Of a stretch of 64,000 bases of DNA, positions 51,601-62,887 are shown in pieces. Position 1 is the stretch's first letter. Each line of letters begins with the position of its first letter. Location of the stretch: NCBI GenBank assembly GCA_023846275.1, contig CM043875.1:26483470-26547469 (forward strand), given 5' to 3'. The DNA comes from Vanilla planifolia (Eukaryota; Streptophyta; Magnoliopsida; Asparagales; Orchidaceae). The notes under the pieces are model-generated. The model was given only the letters and a program-made list of their open reading frames with translations, ran no database searches and was not told the origin of the DNA. Both the position numbers and the translations under genes were made by a program.

Positions 51601-54134
51601 GGTCTCTGCATCAGCATCAACACAAGAGAGCTGTAAAACGCCCAAACACTAACCCAAAACCGAGACAACCATTAACCAGCAAATGATCTTACACCCAACA
51701 TTCACTGTTGTGATCCAACATAACAGCTAACAACTAGTCCAGTGGCCAGTTCATGGTGAGGATCCATCAGAGTGAAAATACAAGAGCTTCAAAAAAGAAA
51801 AATTCAGCAAAGATCACAAATCATCATGAAATAACATGATAATTGTGTACGAAAGGCTTGTGCAACACAAGGATTTTTATAGACAATAAATGTTAAGCTC
51901 ATCCAACATTGTTGACTACATTAAGATGGAATCCTCAATTGAAACTGATTTAAGAAACTAAAAGCAGCAAACGCATGAAAAATAACCACATCAAAGATTG
52001 CCTATAAAACACACTAACGCACATGGAATATGCATGTCGAAAGTAAATTTTTTGTAGATGTTGTATTTACTTCTTGATCATTGAGATCACCAACGATTCA
52101 GGCCATTAGCAAGGACACTTTCGCTCATGTTGATCACTGATCATTGATGCTTCTTTTCTCAAAGAACTATGGTAGTTTGCTTCTTGCATTGTTTGTGGTG
52201 TAGTTTTAATGATGGTTCTTATTTTTTTCTTAAGTTCACAAATGCTCTTAGTCAATTATGCACAAAAAATTTAGAGGAAATCAACAAGGAACACATTTCA
52301 AGCTGAAATTGATAATAACATTTAGAAACCCTGATTATTCGATGGCTGCATTTTGAAGAACTCGAAACAAGGTGCAAACATGTCCAACAAACGTAGCTAA
52401 AGTATCAAAGAGTCTTAATTTAAGCATTGAATCTATATATGATACATGTATGTAGAACTAATGGTGCTGTTGTATGGTTAGCAAGATTTGATAAAAGAAA
52501 TGACCCTGAAAGCTTTGTAATGTCAATATTGTGTGCACACTTTTTTGTACTAAACCGCACATGTTGTTGAATCTATATTATCTAGTGTAATATCATGTGT
52601 TTTGAATAATCACCATCACCAACTGGTAAAAATTTAACATTAGCAACCATAAACGAGTCCTCCCTGATCCCATTGTTTGAGTTCTACGTTTCTTCATACT
52701 CACCAAGTTCTTTTTTGGTCGAAAGAGTTCCTTTTACTGACCTGCTTCTGCCTTTATCTTTCTCAGAATTGACATGCTACATATCATTTCTTGAAAATTT
52801 TCTTGTAAATCGCAGTGTTTTTCTTCATTGAACTCTTCAATTAGTATTATGAGTCTAGCTGTTTGCCAAAGTTTCAAATGAAAATCACTGCAGAAGAGAA
52901 TGCTCATATAGCAGAAAAAAATGTGGATTAAAGCAGTCATAATTTGCTTCTAGTTTGCAGTTGTTGTACAACCAGACTGGAAGGAGGTAGGGTTGTTGAT
53001 GAATTTTGGAGCTGGGCTTTTATTGTTGTTGAAAAACTGAAGCTGTTTGAATCATTGCATACCCATAGAATGACTTTAGTTTATTCTTCACCGAGTGTTC
53101 AATTGAATAGTATAAAACAGATATGCAGGGCTTTTAGTTAAGAGAATTTGGGAAAGGAACCTTTAAAATATAGGATACAACTAGTTATGTTTATTTGGTG
53201 AAAAATGCAATGAGCTTCTTGAAACTTGTTGCTTAATGAGCTTGGAGAGAATGCTCAAAATAGGTTCTGGGTCCTTTTTATGTCTAAAAAGTTCATAAAT
53301 TACATGGTTTAAGTTAGCTTTTTCTTGAGTGAAACTAAACTAACAAGAACATATCAACAGGAATTAAAAAGGAAATGAAAATTAAGTGTGAAATTTAATT
53401 TAGCTTGCTTGTTTGATTGTTTAGAAGAGTACTAGGAATTCTGTTTTATTTTAATAAACAAGTTTGATTTAATGATTTTATATTAATATTATAATCTTAA
53501 ATAGTATAGAGAAAAACTTCAAATTTTTTTCTAGTGTATTTTAGAGAATATTGAACAAAAATTTAGAAACAAATTCAATTTTTCTTGAATTAATTTCATT
53601 CAAACATTTAGGGTTGAAGTTGTACTCCCTCAAACCAAAACCTTGACATTTAAGAGAACATAATGAGGGAAACTTCTTCTAGAGGTGAAGATTTGGTAAG
53701 AGTACATGAGATTTTATGGGTTCTACGTGAGAGAAAATGATTGATTTTGATTGAATAAGATTAGTTCATTTACGAATTTCATATAGAATGTTTGGAATAA
53801 GTCATCAATCCAATTTTCTAGCCCTCTTGTGTTCTTCCCTCTCCTTTCTCCCTTTGATAAACTTGAATGTGAACCCTTTTTCTTTGTCTTGAACAAACTA
53901 GTGAACAATTTCAGGTGCAGGGTTTGTAGCCAAATACTTCCTTCTTTCTTTCGACTAAGCAATGAGTTCACGAAGCTATCTTTTATCTATGTTGACATTG
54001 ACGAGTGCCCTGAGACTACTCAACATGTACGCTACACGCCTACCTTCCATTTCTACAGAGATGGAGAAAGGGTTGATGAGATGTTTGGAACTGGAGAGGA
54101 TAGGCTTCGTGATCGACTGTGGCTGCATTCATGA
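45680..54134 (+). CDS. Thioredoxin-like 3-3 protein, 3 exons, 124 aa
   Basis: CDS exons: 45680-45808, 45908-45933 (26 nt) and 53915-54134; introns 99 bp and 7981 bp, both GT-AG. The frame is kept and the product is 124 aa, the length of the plant thioredoxin-like 3-3 family. Residues 1-43 form the family-specific N-terminus (LTLPPKIQSASNDGQF, then IKTSKTA). The thioredoxin fold begins with AVINYGASW (44-52), the active site is W52-C53-R54-V55-C56, followed by SQILPSFFRLSNEF, YVDIDECPETTQHVRYTPT with the cis-proline at P94, and FHFYRDGERVDEMFGTG. No targeting peptide is seen, so the cytosol is likely. Members reduce disulphides, though the client of this class is not known to me. Oddities: Arg replaces the Gly I recall at the second active-site position; intron 2 carries a defective copy of exon 1; and a second possible acceptor lies 6 nt inside exon 3. 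RGLG follows in the same direction 1.5 kb downstream. Confidence 0.9.
46311..48229. other. Thioredoxin-like intron 2, left part
   Basis: Intron sequence with moderate AT content. No gene, transposon protein or RNA is recognised. Confidence 0.5.
48230..49440. repeat. Direct repeat of about 300 bp flanking the exon copy
   Basis: About 48245-48536 and about 49138-49440 are similar in the same orientation. Shared blocks include GCATTTAGCAT-AACTAG, AATTCGA-AATCAT, GTCATATTCATGTC-like, ATTTGTCAAG and the codons MNSIFMSFDKS. The exon copy lies exactly between them. Confidence 0.75.
48539..49128 (+). pseudogene. Duplicated, defective copy of thioredoxin-like exon 1 plus following intron
   Basis: The copy matches 45680 to about 46310. 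The 129-nt exon 1 (48539-48667) is intact as MAGEVEKKIYNRMGLTLPP and onward, and the donor GTGAGTG is kept. The 26-nt exon 2 and nearby bases are deleted, since CTTGGGAATTGATGCTTGC runs straight into the sequence that lies beyond exon 2 in the parent. Similarity starts almost exactly at the ATG; the parent's 5' leader is absent and no TATA or acceptor site precedes it. Splicing 48667 to 53915 would give a stop within five codons (GTG CAG GGT TTG TAG). It sits inside intron 2 of the parent gene. Because intron sequence is copied, it is a DNA duplication, not a retrocopy. Confidence 0.85.
49441..53914. other. Thioredoxin-like intron 2, right part
   Basis: About 49450-51600 is less AT-rich and holds open frames on both strands (for example minus 49810-49502 and 51550-51275), which looks like dead transposon coding sequence, but I recognise no domain. 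The remainder to 53914 is ordinary AT-rich intron. A pyrimidine-rich stretch around 53815-53890 precedes the acceptor. Confidence 0.45.
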
Positions 54135-55100
54135 GGGCTCTATTCTTAGCATATGAATTGTCAAGGTTGTGTTCGATAAAGATGTTATTGGGACTAAGTT
54201 AATTAATGAAAAATTAAAAAGTTATGTATTTGATAAATATGTTGTTTCAATCATTCAACTAAATGATTAGTATTGTAAAATAAATAGCTTATGTTTTGTT
54301 TTTTTATTATAAAAGTGAAATAAATTTTTTATATTATTTATTATTATTATATCATTTTTAATTGATTCTTTGTTTTTTAAAGATAAAAATAAATTAAAAG
54401 AATAATAATTATATTTAATAAAAATAAAATCATCGTTTATTCTATAAAATGTAAAGGATATGTCTCATGATTTAAATTTTTGAAGAATAAAAACTACTTT
54501 TTTTTCTAAAAGTAAAAAATAAATTAAGTTTTTTTAAAGTGACTTAAAAACGTTAGAGCCATACGAACCTACAGATTGGTCTTCCCTGAAAGGAGTACTT
54601 CGTTTTCAGAAAAAAGAAACAACTGGTGAACTTAAAAAAAGGCACCAACCAAGCGTTGTTCCTGTATTTTTCATTAAGATTCCCGTGTGAACTTTTGATC
54701 GCTAATTGGGCCGGACATGTCACATGGGAGTTGATTGATTTGATTGGGAAATGTAATAAATGTATAATAAAAATATAATAACGAAATATAAAAAACTAAT
54801 TAACATTATTTAATTTTCTTAACATTCTTAGGATCGTTACTTGAATCGCGTAAACATTCAAGTATGCTACTATGTAATCAGACTGCCGTTGGATCATCAC
54901 CTAGTGGTCTCTCTACACGACTATCAAAGGAAATCAACGGTATTTATCTATTTTTTGGATTTTGCTTGATTAGACAGGAAAAGAGGAAAACATGAGAAAA
55001 GGTTGAATGCTCTGCCCTGTCGGCTGTTTAATGATGGAGTGAACGTGTCGTCTTCCTTAGTTTCCTCGTTGCAGCCCACCGTTTTGAACAAGTTCTCAAG
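54135..55100. other. Intergenic region between the thioredoxin-like and RGLG genes
   Basis: Contains the 3' UTR of the thioredoxin-like gene and an AT-rich stretch at about 54180-54540. GC rises toward 55000, presumably the RGLG promoter. No TATA box stands out. Confidence 0.5.
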
Positions 55101-55274
55101 GCACTAGCAGGAGAGAGAAGGGCCTAGGAACGAAAAGGGAGAGCACAACCACGTTTCTTGCAGCTCTTCACAAATAGGGATCTATACTTTATGTTTGAGA
55201 GCTAGATTTATGTTCTTCTGCCAAAAGATAGAATTCGAATTGATGCCAGTGGATTTTGTACCGGAACATTGCGT

Positions 55275-55344
55275 GTAAGAGCAAAATTGCGGTAGGTGCG
55301 TCGCTAATCGGTGCTCTTTCCACGCAATTTCCTCTTTCTTTCAG
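55275..55344 (+). other. Possible 70-bp intron in the RGLG 5' UTR
   Basis: A strong donor (GTAAGA at 55275) and a strong acceptor (CTTTCTTTCAG ending at 55344) frame 70 bp upstream of the start codon. After it, an upstream open frame from about 55363 to 55560 (66 codons) would remain in the leader and could dampen translation. Both points are inferred from splice signals. Confidence 0.3.
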
Positions 55345-55627
55345 CAATGGATGGTTTAGGTGATGCGGGCGAAAGTGGGTACTCCTTCACTAATTAGTCT
55401 GGTCCACGACAATCAATTGCCAGGGTTGCCGCTGTCTTCATCGTTCACTTGGGCTGAAAACCCTTTGTATGCACAGATACACCCATTTCTCGATTTTTCA
55501 TATTCCGTTCCTTGCTCATCTTCTTTCTTCTTTCCCTTTCTTAAATTCGTCTTACTTTGACAAGCTTGAGAGATTGTGGTTGCATTGTGGACTCTCCTTG
55601 GAGGGATTTGGTTACTAGCCGGGAAAG

Positions 55628-58600
55628 ATGGGAGGGAAAAGCTCTTCTCAGTCAAGGAGGAGGAGCATTGGCCGCTCTTCTTTAAGTGATCGGAACTTCT
55701 CTCAAAGCGACACATGGGGTAGACAGTATCCCAACGAGAGGTCGTATTATCAGAACTATCCTCTTCCTAGTTCCCAAAGTCATGGCAATGCAGCAGATAC
55801 CTACTCTTCGAATCAGTCTTTTTCAACGCCATATGCTTATTCTCCGGAAAGTTTTTACCCTAGGCCTTTGCCATCTCAGCCCCATTCCTCCTCTGCTTCT
55901 TCTGGTGCAGGCCACCAACTACCCAAGTTGGATCGAAGGTATTCCAAGATAGCTGATAATTACAGGTCCTTGGAAGAGGTGATGGCATATTGTTTGTTAG
56001 TCTACTTCTTTTTTCTTTAGTGTTTTTTCTGGTGTTTCATTTTCTATTATATTGTACTTTTCTTGCTAATAAGCTTTGTGATATTAGCAGCGATTTCATA
56101 AAGCTTGTCACATTACTTTTTAATCGCATGCTTATTAATATTTAATCAGAGAGGAAACCAAAACATCAATGAACTTTGTGCATGAGTTGAGAGGGAAACA
56201 TTGTAAGGTTATGCTTATAATTCACACTGAGTATCTCGAATTTGAAAACTATTATTAAGCTGGTTAATCTGACTATGTGTTTCATCTATAATTAATACAG
56301 AAATATGTTCATGTTTTGCGACTTTTCCTTACAAAAAGTCCTCTTGGAAGGGTAAATTTAAAAATTGCTTTTAGAAAATATTGTTAAAAGGATGCACTTT
56401 CTTTTAAGTGTAACTTATTTTACTATAACTTTGAAGTAACAACTTTTACCCATGGAAGATGTTTAAAAAGTTGGCAACATTGTCTAGTAGACATGGAAAT
56501 GATTGGAAAGTTTTAACCAGTAATACATTGCATCATGGTGTTCTACATTAAAACTTTTTTAACATTACACCAGCAACAAAGGCCAATGCATCAGTCAAAA
56601 CTTGGTGAGTCTCATAGCTAGCCCCATTTGCAATGTTCAATCCTCATGAATTGAATTCACATTGCTTTTCGATTGTGTTTAGTCCTAGCGAAGATGGTAG
56701 AATTCTTTGATAAGCTTCATAGATTTTGTTGTAAATCATTATAATATTGATAAATCGTGCCAAAATTGATAAATTGTTTGGCTATGCTCTGGCCATTTAG
56801 AATATATGCCTATTTGTGTGCCTAAAACTACCATGTAGCATCACATTTTGAAAATGTGGAAACTAAAGGTACATGAGCATTCACATTTATTTAAAAGGTT
56901 TTGGCTATATAAACAAGTATGTGACAAAGTGACCAACACAACATAAATATATGTAAATTTAACCAATTAAACAAAAATCCACATAACAAAAATTAAAGTC
57001 ATAATAATGCTATCAACCCGTGGACTTCATCCATTCATACAAAATAACCTTATATAACTGGTGGCTTGTCCTTTACAGCCATGTGCTTGGCTTAGATAAG
57101 TTTTCATAAGCCTCTGCTGTAATATAATTGCACTGGATTTGATGTCAGCGAGTGAAGTGCATTGGTGGAATAGTTATGAAATGTGATTGTAGTGATCACG
57201 AGTGCATGCCATGTTGCAAGCTATAGCTAGACATGTCCAACAAAATCTTCTTCTTTCAAACCTCAAATGGGCATCCAATGCTTATGATTGAACATCTCTT
57301 TAAATCCTATTGGTTCTGTTACAATGTATTCAAAATCTCTGGTATTATGCATGTGAGTTTGGTTTGAGGTCCAGAGTGGTTACCTATGCCAATGAGGTAA
57401 CATCATCCTACATAAAACTATATTTTATTAGAAAATTTTTATAGTAGCAACATCTTAAACATATAGTACATAGTATGCAAAACAAGTTGTGTTGAGGTGG
57501 CATATGAAATCATATCTCAAAATGCTTTGGGACATAGACTAATGTACTTTTATTAACATCTGACATTCTTAAAAATGAAGCACATATTCAACTTGTGGAT
57601 AACCATTATGATTTCGTTTGGGTGCTCATGACTTCAATATTACTTTCCTTTCTTTTATGGCATTATGCTGTCATCTATGTGAGTGCCATCGATGGCTCCT
57701 ACGCATTTCTTCAAATAAAAGGGCATGTATTAGAGGGAAAACTTACAGCAACTCTGAAGCTTAAAAATAGAATGACGGGTTCAGACATACTCAAAAGTAG
57801 GGCATGCATGATGTTATGCACTATTTGTGATGGAAACTGTCAATTGTTGCAGACCACTCAGTACCTGCAAGTCAAATGTTTTGTCAACCTTTGTGCAACG
57901 CTGGAATTTTTTAGCTGCATCATTTACATTTCCTCCATGGGCTTTCATGAATGATGTAATGACTAGCTGCTCATTACTACGAACATTTCTTGAGTCATGA
58001 TGGCCATGTTGCCTAGGGGGCTCAATCAAAGAAATGTTTCTGTATTCATTCTAAACCTTTTTGAAAAATATTATTTTGCTATCATGCAATAGCCCTTATT
58101 ATAAATTTAGTTGCAGTCATCAAAGACAAGTTTGACAGTGCAAAAATGTTGCTGTAAGCCTACAACAAAACTAGTTTTGCAGTCTGATGCCTTAGGTTGT
58201 ATAAACTCACAATCTGTAATATATTTTGATAAGCAATTTAGTAGATTGTATGCAATATATTTCCATGTGCAGCTCAAAGGGTAGAACCAGCAATATAGGT
58301 CCACAGTGATTCAGAAAAACCAAAACTTGCATCAGCATTTCATTTCCACAAGCCATAAACACATAACTTGCATCAATGTTAGCAATGCACATTCACAAAA
58401 CCATTTACATAGGCAACACGTCCTTTATGCTTCTAATCATAGTGACAACACATCTTTCATATTTTTAATCAAACATAGTCGAGTAGAATCATTCCATGCA
58501 ATATGAAACATTTCCTCTCAGCATACAATGGAAAGCACTATGAATATGAAACAACAAATAATTGTTTAAGTCATACATCTCCTTAATGTTGTGTAAATAT

Positions 58601-61600
58601 CGAAAAACAACAATTTTTTGATAAAAGTCAAAAAAGATATTTCTTGTAGAAAACCATCCTTGGAATCTTTGATGGCCCATGTGCCTTGTAATTGCTGAAA
58701 AATTGATTGTATTTATTCTATAACTGTATTAGATTACAATGTTAGTCCTTTTTTATTATTTGAATATAATTTTATAACAAGGATCTAGAGATTGAAATCA
58801 TTGAACACATAACTATCGACTTCTAGTAAGGCCTATTAGATGAAAGAACTTTTAACCACACATTGAGACCACTTTGTTTTTGTACTTTTGAGAGTTGATC
58901 AATGTTTATCTTTAATAAAAATAGATGTTTCTTTTGCGTGTGTATCTTTGTGTGATTATTTATTTTGTATATGCTAGTTGTCTTCCTATTGTAAAACAAG
59001 ACTGTTTCAACTTTGTTTTGTGTGGTGCTTAAACTACCAATCCAACCCATCATCATGGCCATTGTTAGCATTGGGTTGGTTGCTCCATTGTGGCTTTGGA
59101 GAGTGATATAAATTACCTAGATGCCAATGCATAGATTCTCTCTTACAACAAAATGATCAATGATGAGAAACTTGACCCATAGATAGTCCATTTGGAGTTG
59201 TCCTTCAGCTCATGCAATTCTTCATCTATTGAAAAGGTGTCTTTTCTTTTGCAACATGCTTTGGCTTAGTGGTACTTGGTTTAGTAGAATTTTTTTGTAG
59301 TGTAAATTATTATAGGACATCTTGGAATTAATTGAAATGATTGATTTTTTCAAGAGTTTTTCTCATGGGTAACTTGGATGAAAAGTGGAAAAAAGTCAAA
59401 TGACTTATGATAGTGGTTAGGTGTGACTGTACAGTACTACACAACAGAGTTTTAGTGGCAAACGGTCATCTCGCAAATTTTATCGGATGATATTTGGATT
59501 CTCATGAATTTTGTGAAGTTATTAATCTTCTAAGTTGTGATAAAGTTTTTTTAATTCTCAATTATTGAACATGGCCATGCAACACTTTTGTTGTGTCATG
59601 GAGAAGAAAAATGGTAAGGGTGAAAGTAAGCCACAAGTAAAGCAAGATAGAAGGAAAGAAGCAAGTATACATGGATTATATATCTTTCAACTCTTTCTTC
59701 TTTCATTCCAATAGGTATTATGATCATTTGCAAGATTTTTCGTCATATGAATGGTAAGTGCTTGAATATGTAACTCTTTCTCCTTACAAGATTAAGTGCT
59801 AATTTTACTGTCTTTTACTACTTTTTTGATAGATTGCTTGCTCTAGTTGTTACAATTTTATCTTATTTATCCATCATGTATTAAATCTCTTGTATTATAT
59901 TAGATGCGAAATAAAATTAAACTTTTAATTAAAAAAATATTTATTAATTCATGTTTTGTTAATTATATGCCAGCAAAATCTTCTTTTATGTTTAAAAGTT
60001 GTAGGAGCTAAGTACCAAATAAAATTTGAAACCTTTGGAGCTGTTAAAACGTGAAAGTTTAATATGATACCTGAGCTGGGAAATCTTGATTTTTACTAGA
60101 AGAATGATGGAAAACTTTCTTTCTTCATTTGCATTGTGTGTTTGTCCTTTGTTCAGAATGGTAATTTTATATTTGATATTTCTAGAAATATATTCAGAAC
60201 TTCGGTAAAATGGGTGAAAATTTGAAATATAATTGGAATGTACCGATAACTATATATCCGTCCATTCAACAAGCTAATCAAACACACAAAAAAGAAGAAA
60301 ATAGGACTAGCATTATTAAACCTTTTCAGGTGAGGGTTTGTTTTTATATGAGTGTACTTTATCTAACTGGGCCTTGGTCCTTCAACGAGAGTGCAAGATT
60401 TTGAATCATTACAAAAAGGATTATCCGTTTAATTAATGACTTCATTTATAAGTATTTTTGATATGTTAATAAATTACTTCAACAAATTCTGTAGCATGCT
60501 TAAGGATCAAAATTGGAGATGTAGAACATGTTTGGCAATTAGTGGGAAGACTTTGAAATCTAGAATTTATGCAACTTGAAAAAAAGAAGACTGATGTCAA
60601 GAGTCTTAATGAATTATTGGGAGTTTTTGGAATACTAATGTACTGGTCATAGTCAAGTTCCCTAAGTACGTTTAGGCTTCTTTGGCTTTACTGAAATGTG
60701 TAACTATGTGAACTTATTTGGTGGAACTTAACTTTCTTTATTTCCTGGGATTTCATGCTTAAGGTGTTCAATTATAGATGTAGAATGAATTTCATGATTA
60801 AATTTTGAAATTTGAAGTGGTGGAAATTTTTGGAATTTGAATTAAAAAAGGAAATTAATATTGAGAGTGCACACAAATTGATGGGATTCACTTGTAAGTT
60901 ATGTCATTTATCTGTGAAAGTTGAATTTTGTGAAGTAGCTTTAGGTTCCTTAATAAAAATTTATATGGGATTTCAGTTTCTGTTTCTTCTGCTATTTCAC
61001 GTCTTTCTTAGGAAATTCAATTATAAATGTGGTATTTTTAAATTAAAGGATTTCTTTGGTTCTGTTTCTTTAGCAAATAAATTGTTTTCTGTGGAACTTC
61101 GACATGCATTATGGTTTTGCTACATTTTAATGATCTCAACATGTTTGCACAAAAAATATGTTGCACATGTATCATGCGGATAATTTTTCATCCCAGAGCG
61201 AATCTACTGTTCTCATTGGCAGTACATATGTTTGATTCCCATTTTAGCTTTATTTGAAAAGCTTTTTTTCAGCTTTGTTTGCTTGAAGTGAGCATATCCT
61301 GATCTTTTTGTGTGCAAAGCACTTTCTTAAGGGTTGATATCGTACATGTACTAGATGTAATTAAGGCTATGGAAAGGTGTGCAGATGCGAACATGGCCAT
61401 CCTAAGAGTTTAGTTAATATATGAGACAAGCACGAAAGAATATCTATTCTGAATTAATTACTAGTAAGATTATCTATTCTAAATTTTGGGGAGTTTTAGC
61501 ACATTGATTTCATCTACATGTGAAAAACCATCAAGTTAACTTCTATAAAATGCATGCATATTGACCATATTGACATAATGATGATGGTAGTCTTCTTCCC

Positions 61601-62887
61601 AGACACGCTAGTCCTAGTGAAATTCTTTGATTAATAATCTTATATAAATTCACTGTCACTGTTGGAAATAGATGCTTATTTATCTTTCATTATCATATTT
61701 CTGTTTAAAATCAAATGAGAGTCTGATTCGTGACTAGAGATGCTCTGCAAGTCGTCGACTTTTAAACTTCACTCAACAAAAAAGGGTTATCACGTAGATT
61801 TCAAGCACTGCAGATAAATGAAAATCCAGGTAAAAGAATTTACTTTGCATCGAAACAATAGCTTTAGAAAATAGCGTGCAGCAGTTGTATGTCCCACAGC
61901 TTATTGTTTACTTGTGTGAAATCTATTTGCTCCTTCTGGCACGTTGTTTTTTAATGCTAGCTTTTTCAAATGTTCTTCTTGGGTATAATGTTCTGATCTG
62001 CTGGCCTGCTGAATTTGCTTACTGTTTCTTCCTTATGCAAACATTTATTTCCTTAGATTCTTGCTGTACATGATGTGGCCATCACTTAAGAAATGATCAG
62101 CAAAAAAAAAAAAAAAAAAGTATAACCGGTGTACATTCCTACCAGTTTTATTTTTATTTTTTTGCAATTTATAAGGAACATTTTCTTGAGTGTCATTTCA
62201 TTTTAAAAGGTCACTGAAGCTCTTGCCCAAGCTGGTTTAGAATCTTCAAATCTTATTGTTGGTATTGACTTCACCAAAAGCAATGAATGGACAGGTTAGA
62301 ATTTGTTAGATAGGCCTTATTCTACTGCTTATGTAATGTATCTAACTCGATTTAATGGTTAGGTAGGCAATCATTTAACCGCCACAGCTTGCATCATATT
62401 AGTGATATACCGAACCCCTATGAGCAAGCAATCTCTATAATTGGTAGAACATTGTCAAAATTCGATGAGGATAACTTGATCCCATGTTTTGGGTTTGGGG
62501 ATGGTAATTTTATCTTTCCTGAAAATTGATTTTTTATTTATAAAAACTACAATTTATTCTTATTTTACAAATTTTTTTTATCAGCATCAACACATGACCA
62601 GGATGTCTTCAGTTTCTATCCTGATGAGAGACCTTGCAATGGGTTTGCAGAGGCTCTTTCCAGATATCGTGAGATCATCCCAAAGTTGCGATTGGCTGGT
62701 AATCTTTACATTTTTTTTTTTTGTAATTTCTAAAATTCATATTAATGTCTGGTTTTTAAATGGTGATATTTTCTGCGTTTTATCTATAGGGCCAACATCT
62801 TTTGCACCAATAATAGAAATGGCTATGACAATTGTAGAAAATAGTGGAGGGCAGTACCATGTTTTACTGATAATTGCAGATGGGCAG
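55628..62887 (+). CDS. RGLG: RGLG-type E3 ubiquitin ligase (copine/vWA domain), 5' part, runs past the window
   Basis: CDS exons seen: 55628-55978, 62210-62294, 62363-62503, 62585-62698 and 62790-62887. Introns are GT-AG, the first 6231 bp and the rest 68, 81 and 91 bp; 263 codons are recovered. RGLG proteins carry an N-terminal copine (vWA-like) domain and a C-terminal RING finger and ubiquitinate targets in hormone and stress signalling. The start MGGKSSSQSRRR has a Gly2 myristoylation context, as in plasma-membrane RGLGs. Residues 10-110 are Ser/Tyr/Pro-rich and disordered, with KIADNY-S-EE before the copine domain. That domain includes ESSNLIVGIDFTKSNEWTG (D137-x-T-x-S141, the metal-site pattern), NPYEQAISIIGRTLSKFDED, PCFGFGD, THDQDVFSFYP, PTSFAPIIEMA and QYHVLLIIADGQ. 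The last intron opens at 62888; the rest of the copine domain and the RING exons must lie beyond 64000. Family assignment is firm; which paralogue is not. Confidence 0.93.
55979..57079. other. RGLG intron 1, left part
   Basis: AT-rich intron sequence directly after exon 1. No gene or transposon domain is recognised. Confidence 0.5.
57080..58030 (-). mobile_element. Decayed PIF/Harbinger transposase in RGLG intron 1
   Basis: Minus-strand translation near 57710-57670 gives KKCVGAIDGTHI, the hallmark around the first catalytic Asp of HARBI1-type transposases (CVGAIDGTHI). Further along the minus strand are degenerate matches to the K-LFN-RHASLRNVIER block (FKEMFNHKHWMPI, about 57310-57270) and the MALHNFI-like end near 57180. 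Stops and frameshifts interrupt it, so it is inactive. Upstream on the minus strand, 58029-57814 is an open frame that may be part of the same gene. Terminal inverted repeats were not found by eye. Confidence 0.7.
58031..62209. other. RGLG intron 1, remainder
   Basis: AT-rich intron sequence. A run of about 18 A lies near 62102-62119, about 90 bp before exon 2. No further element is recognised. Confidence 0.5.
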
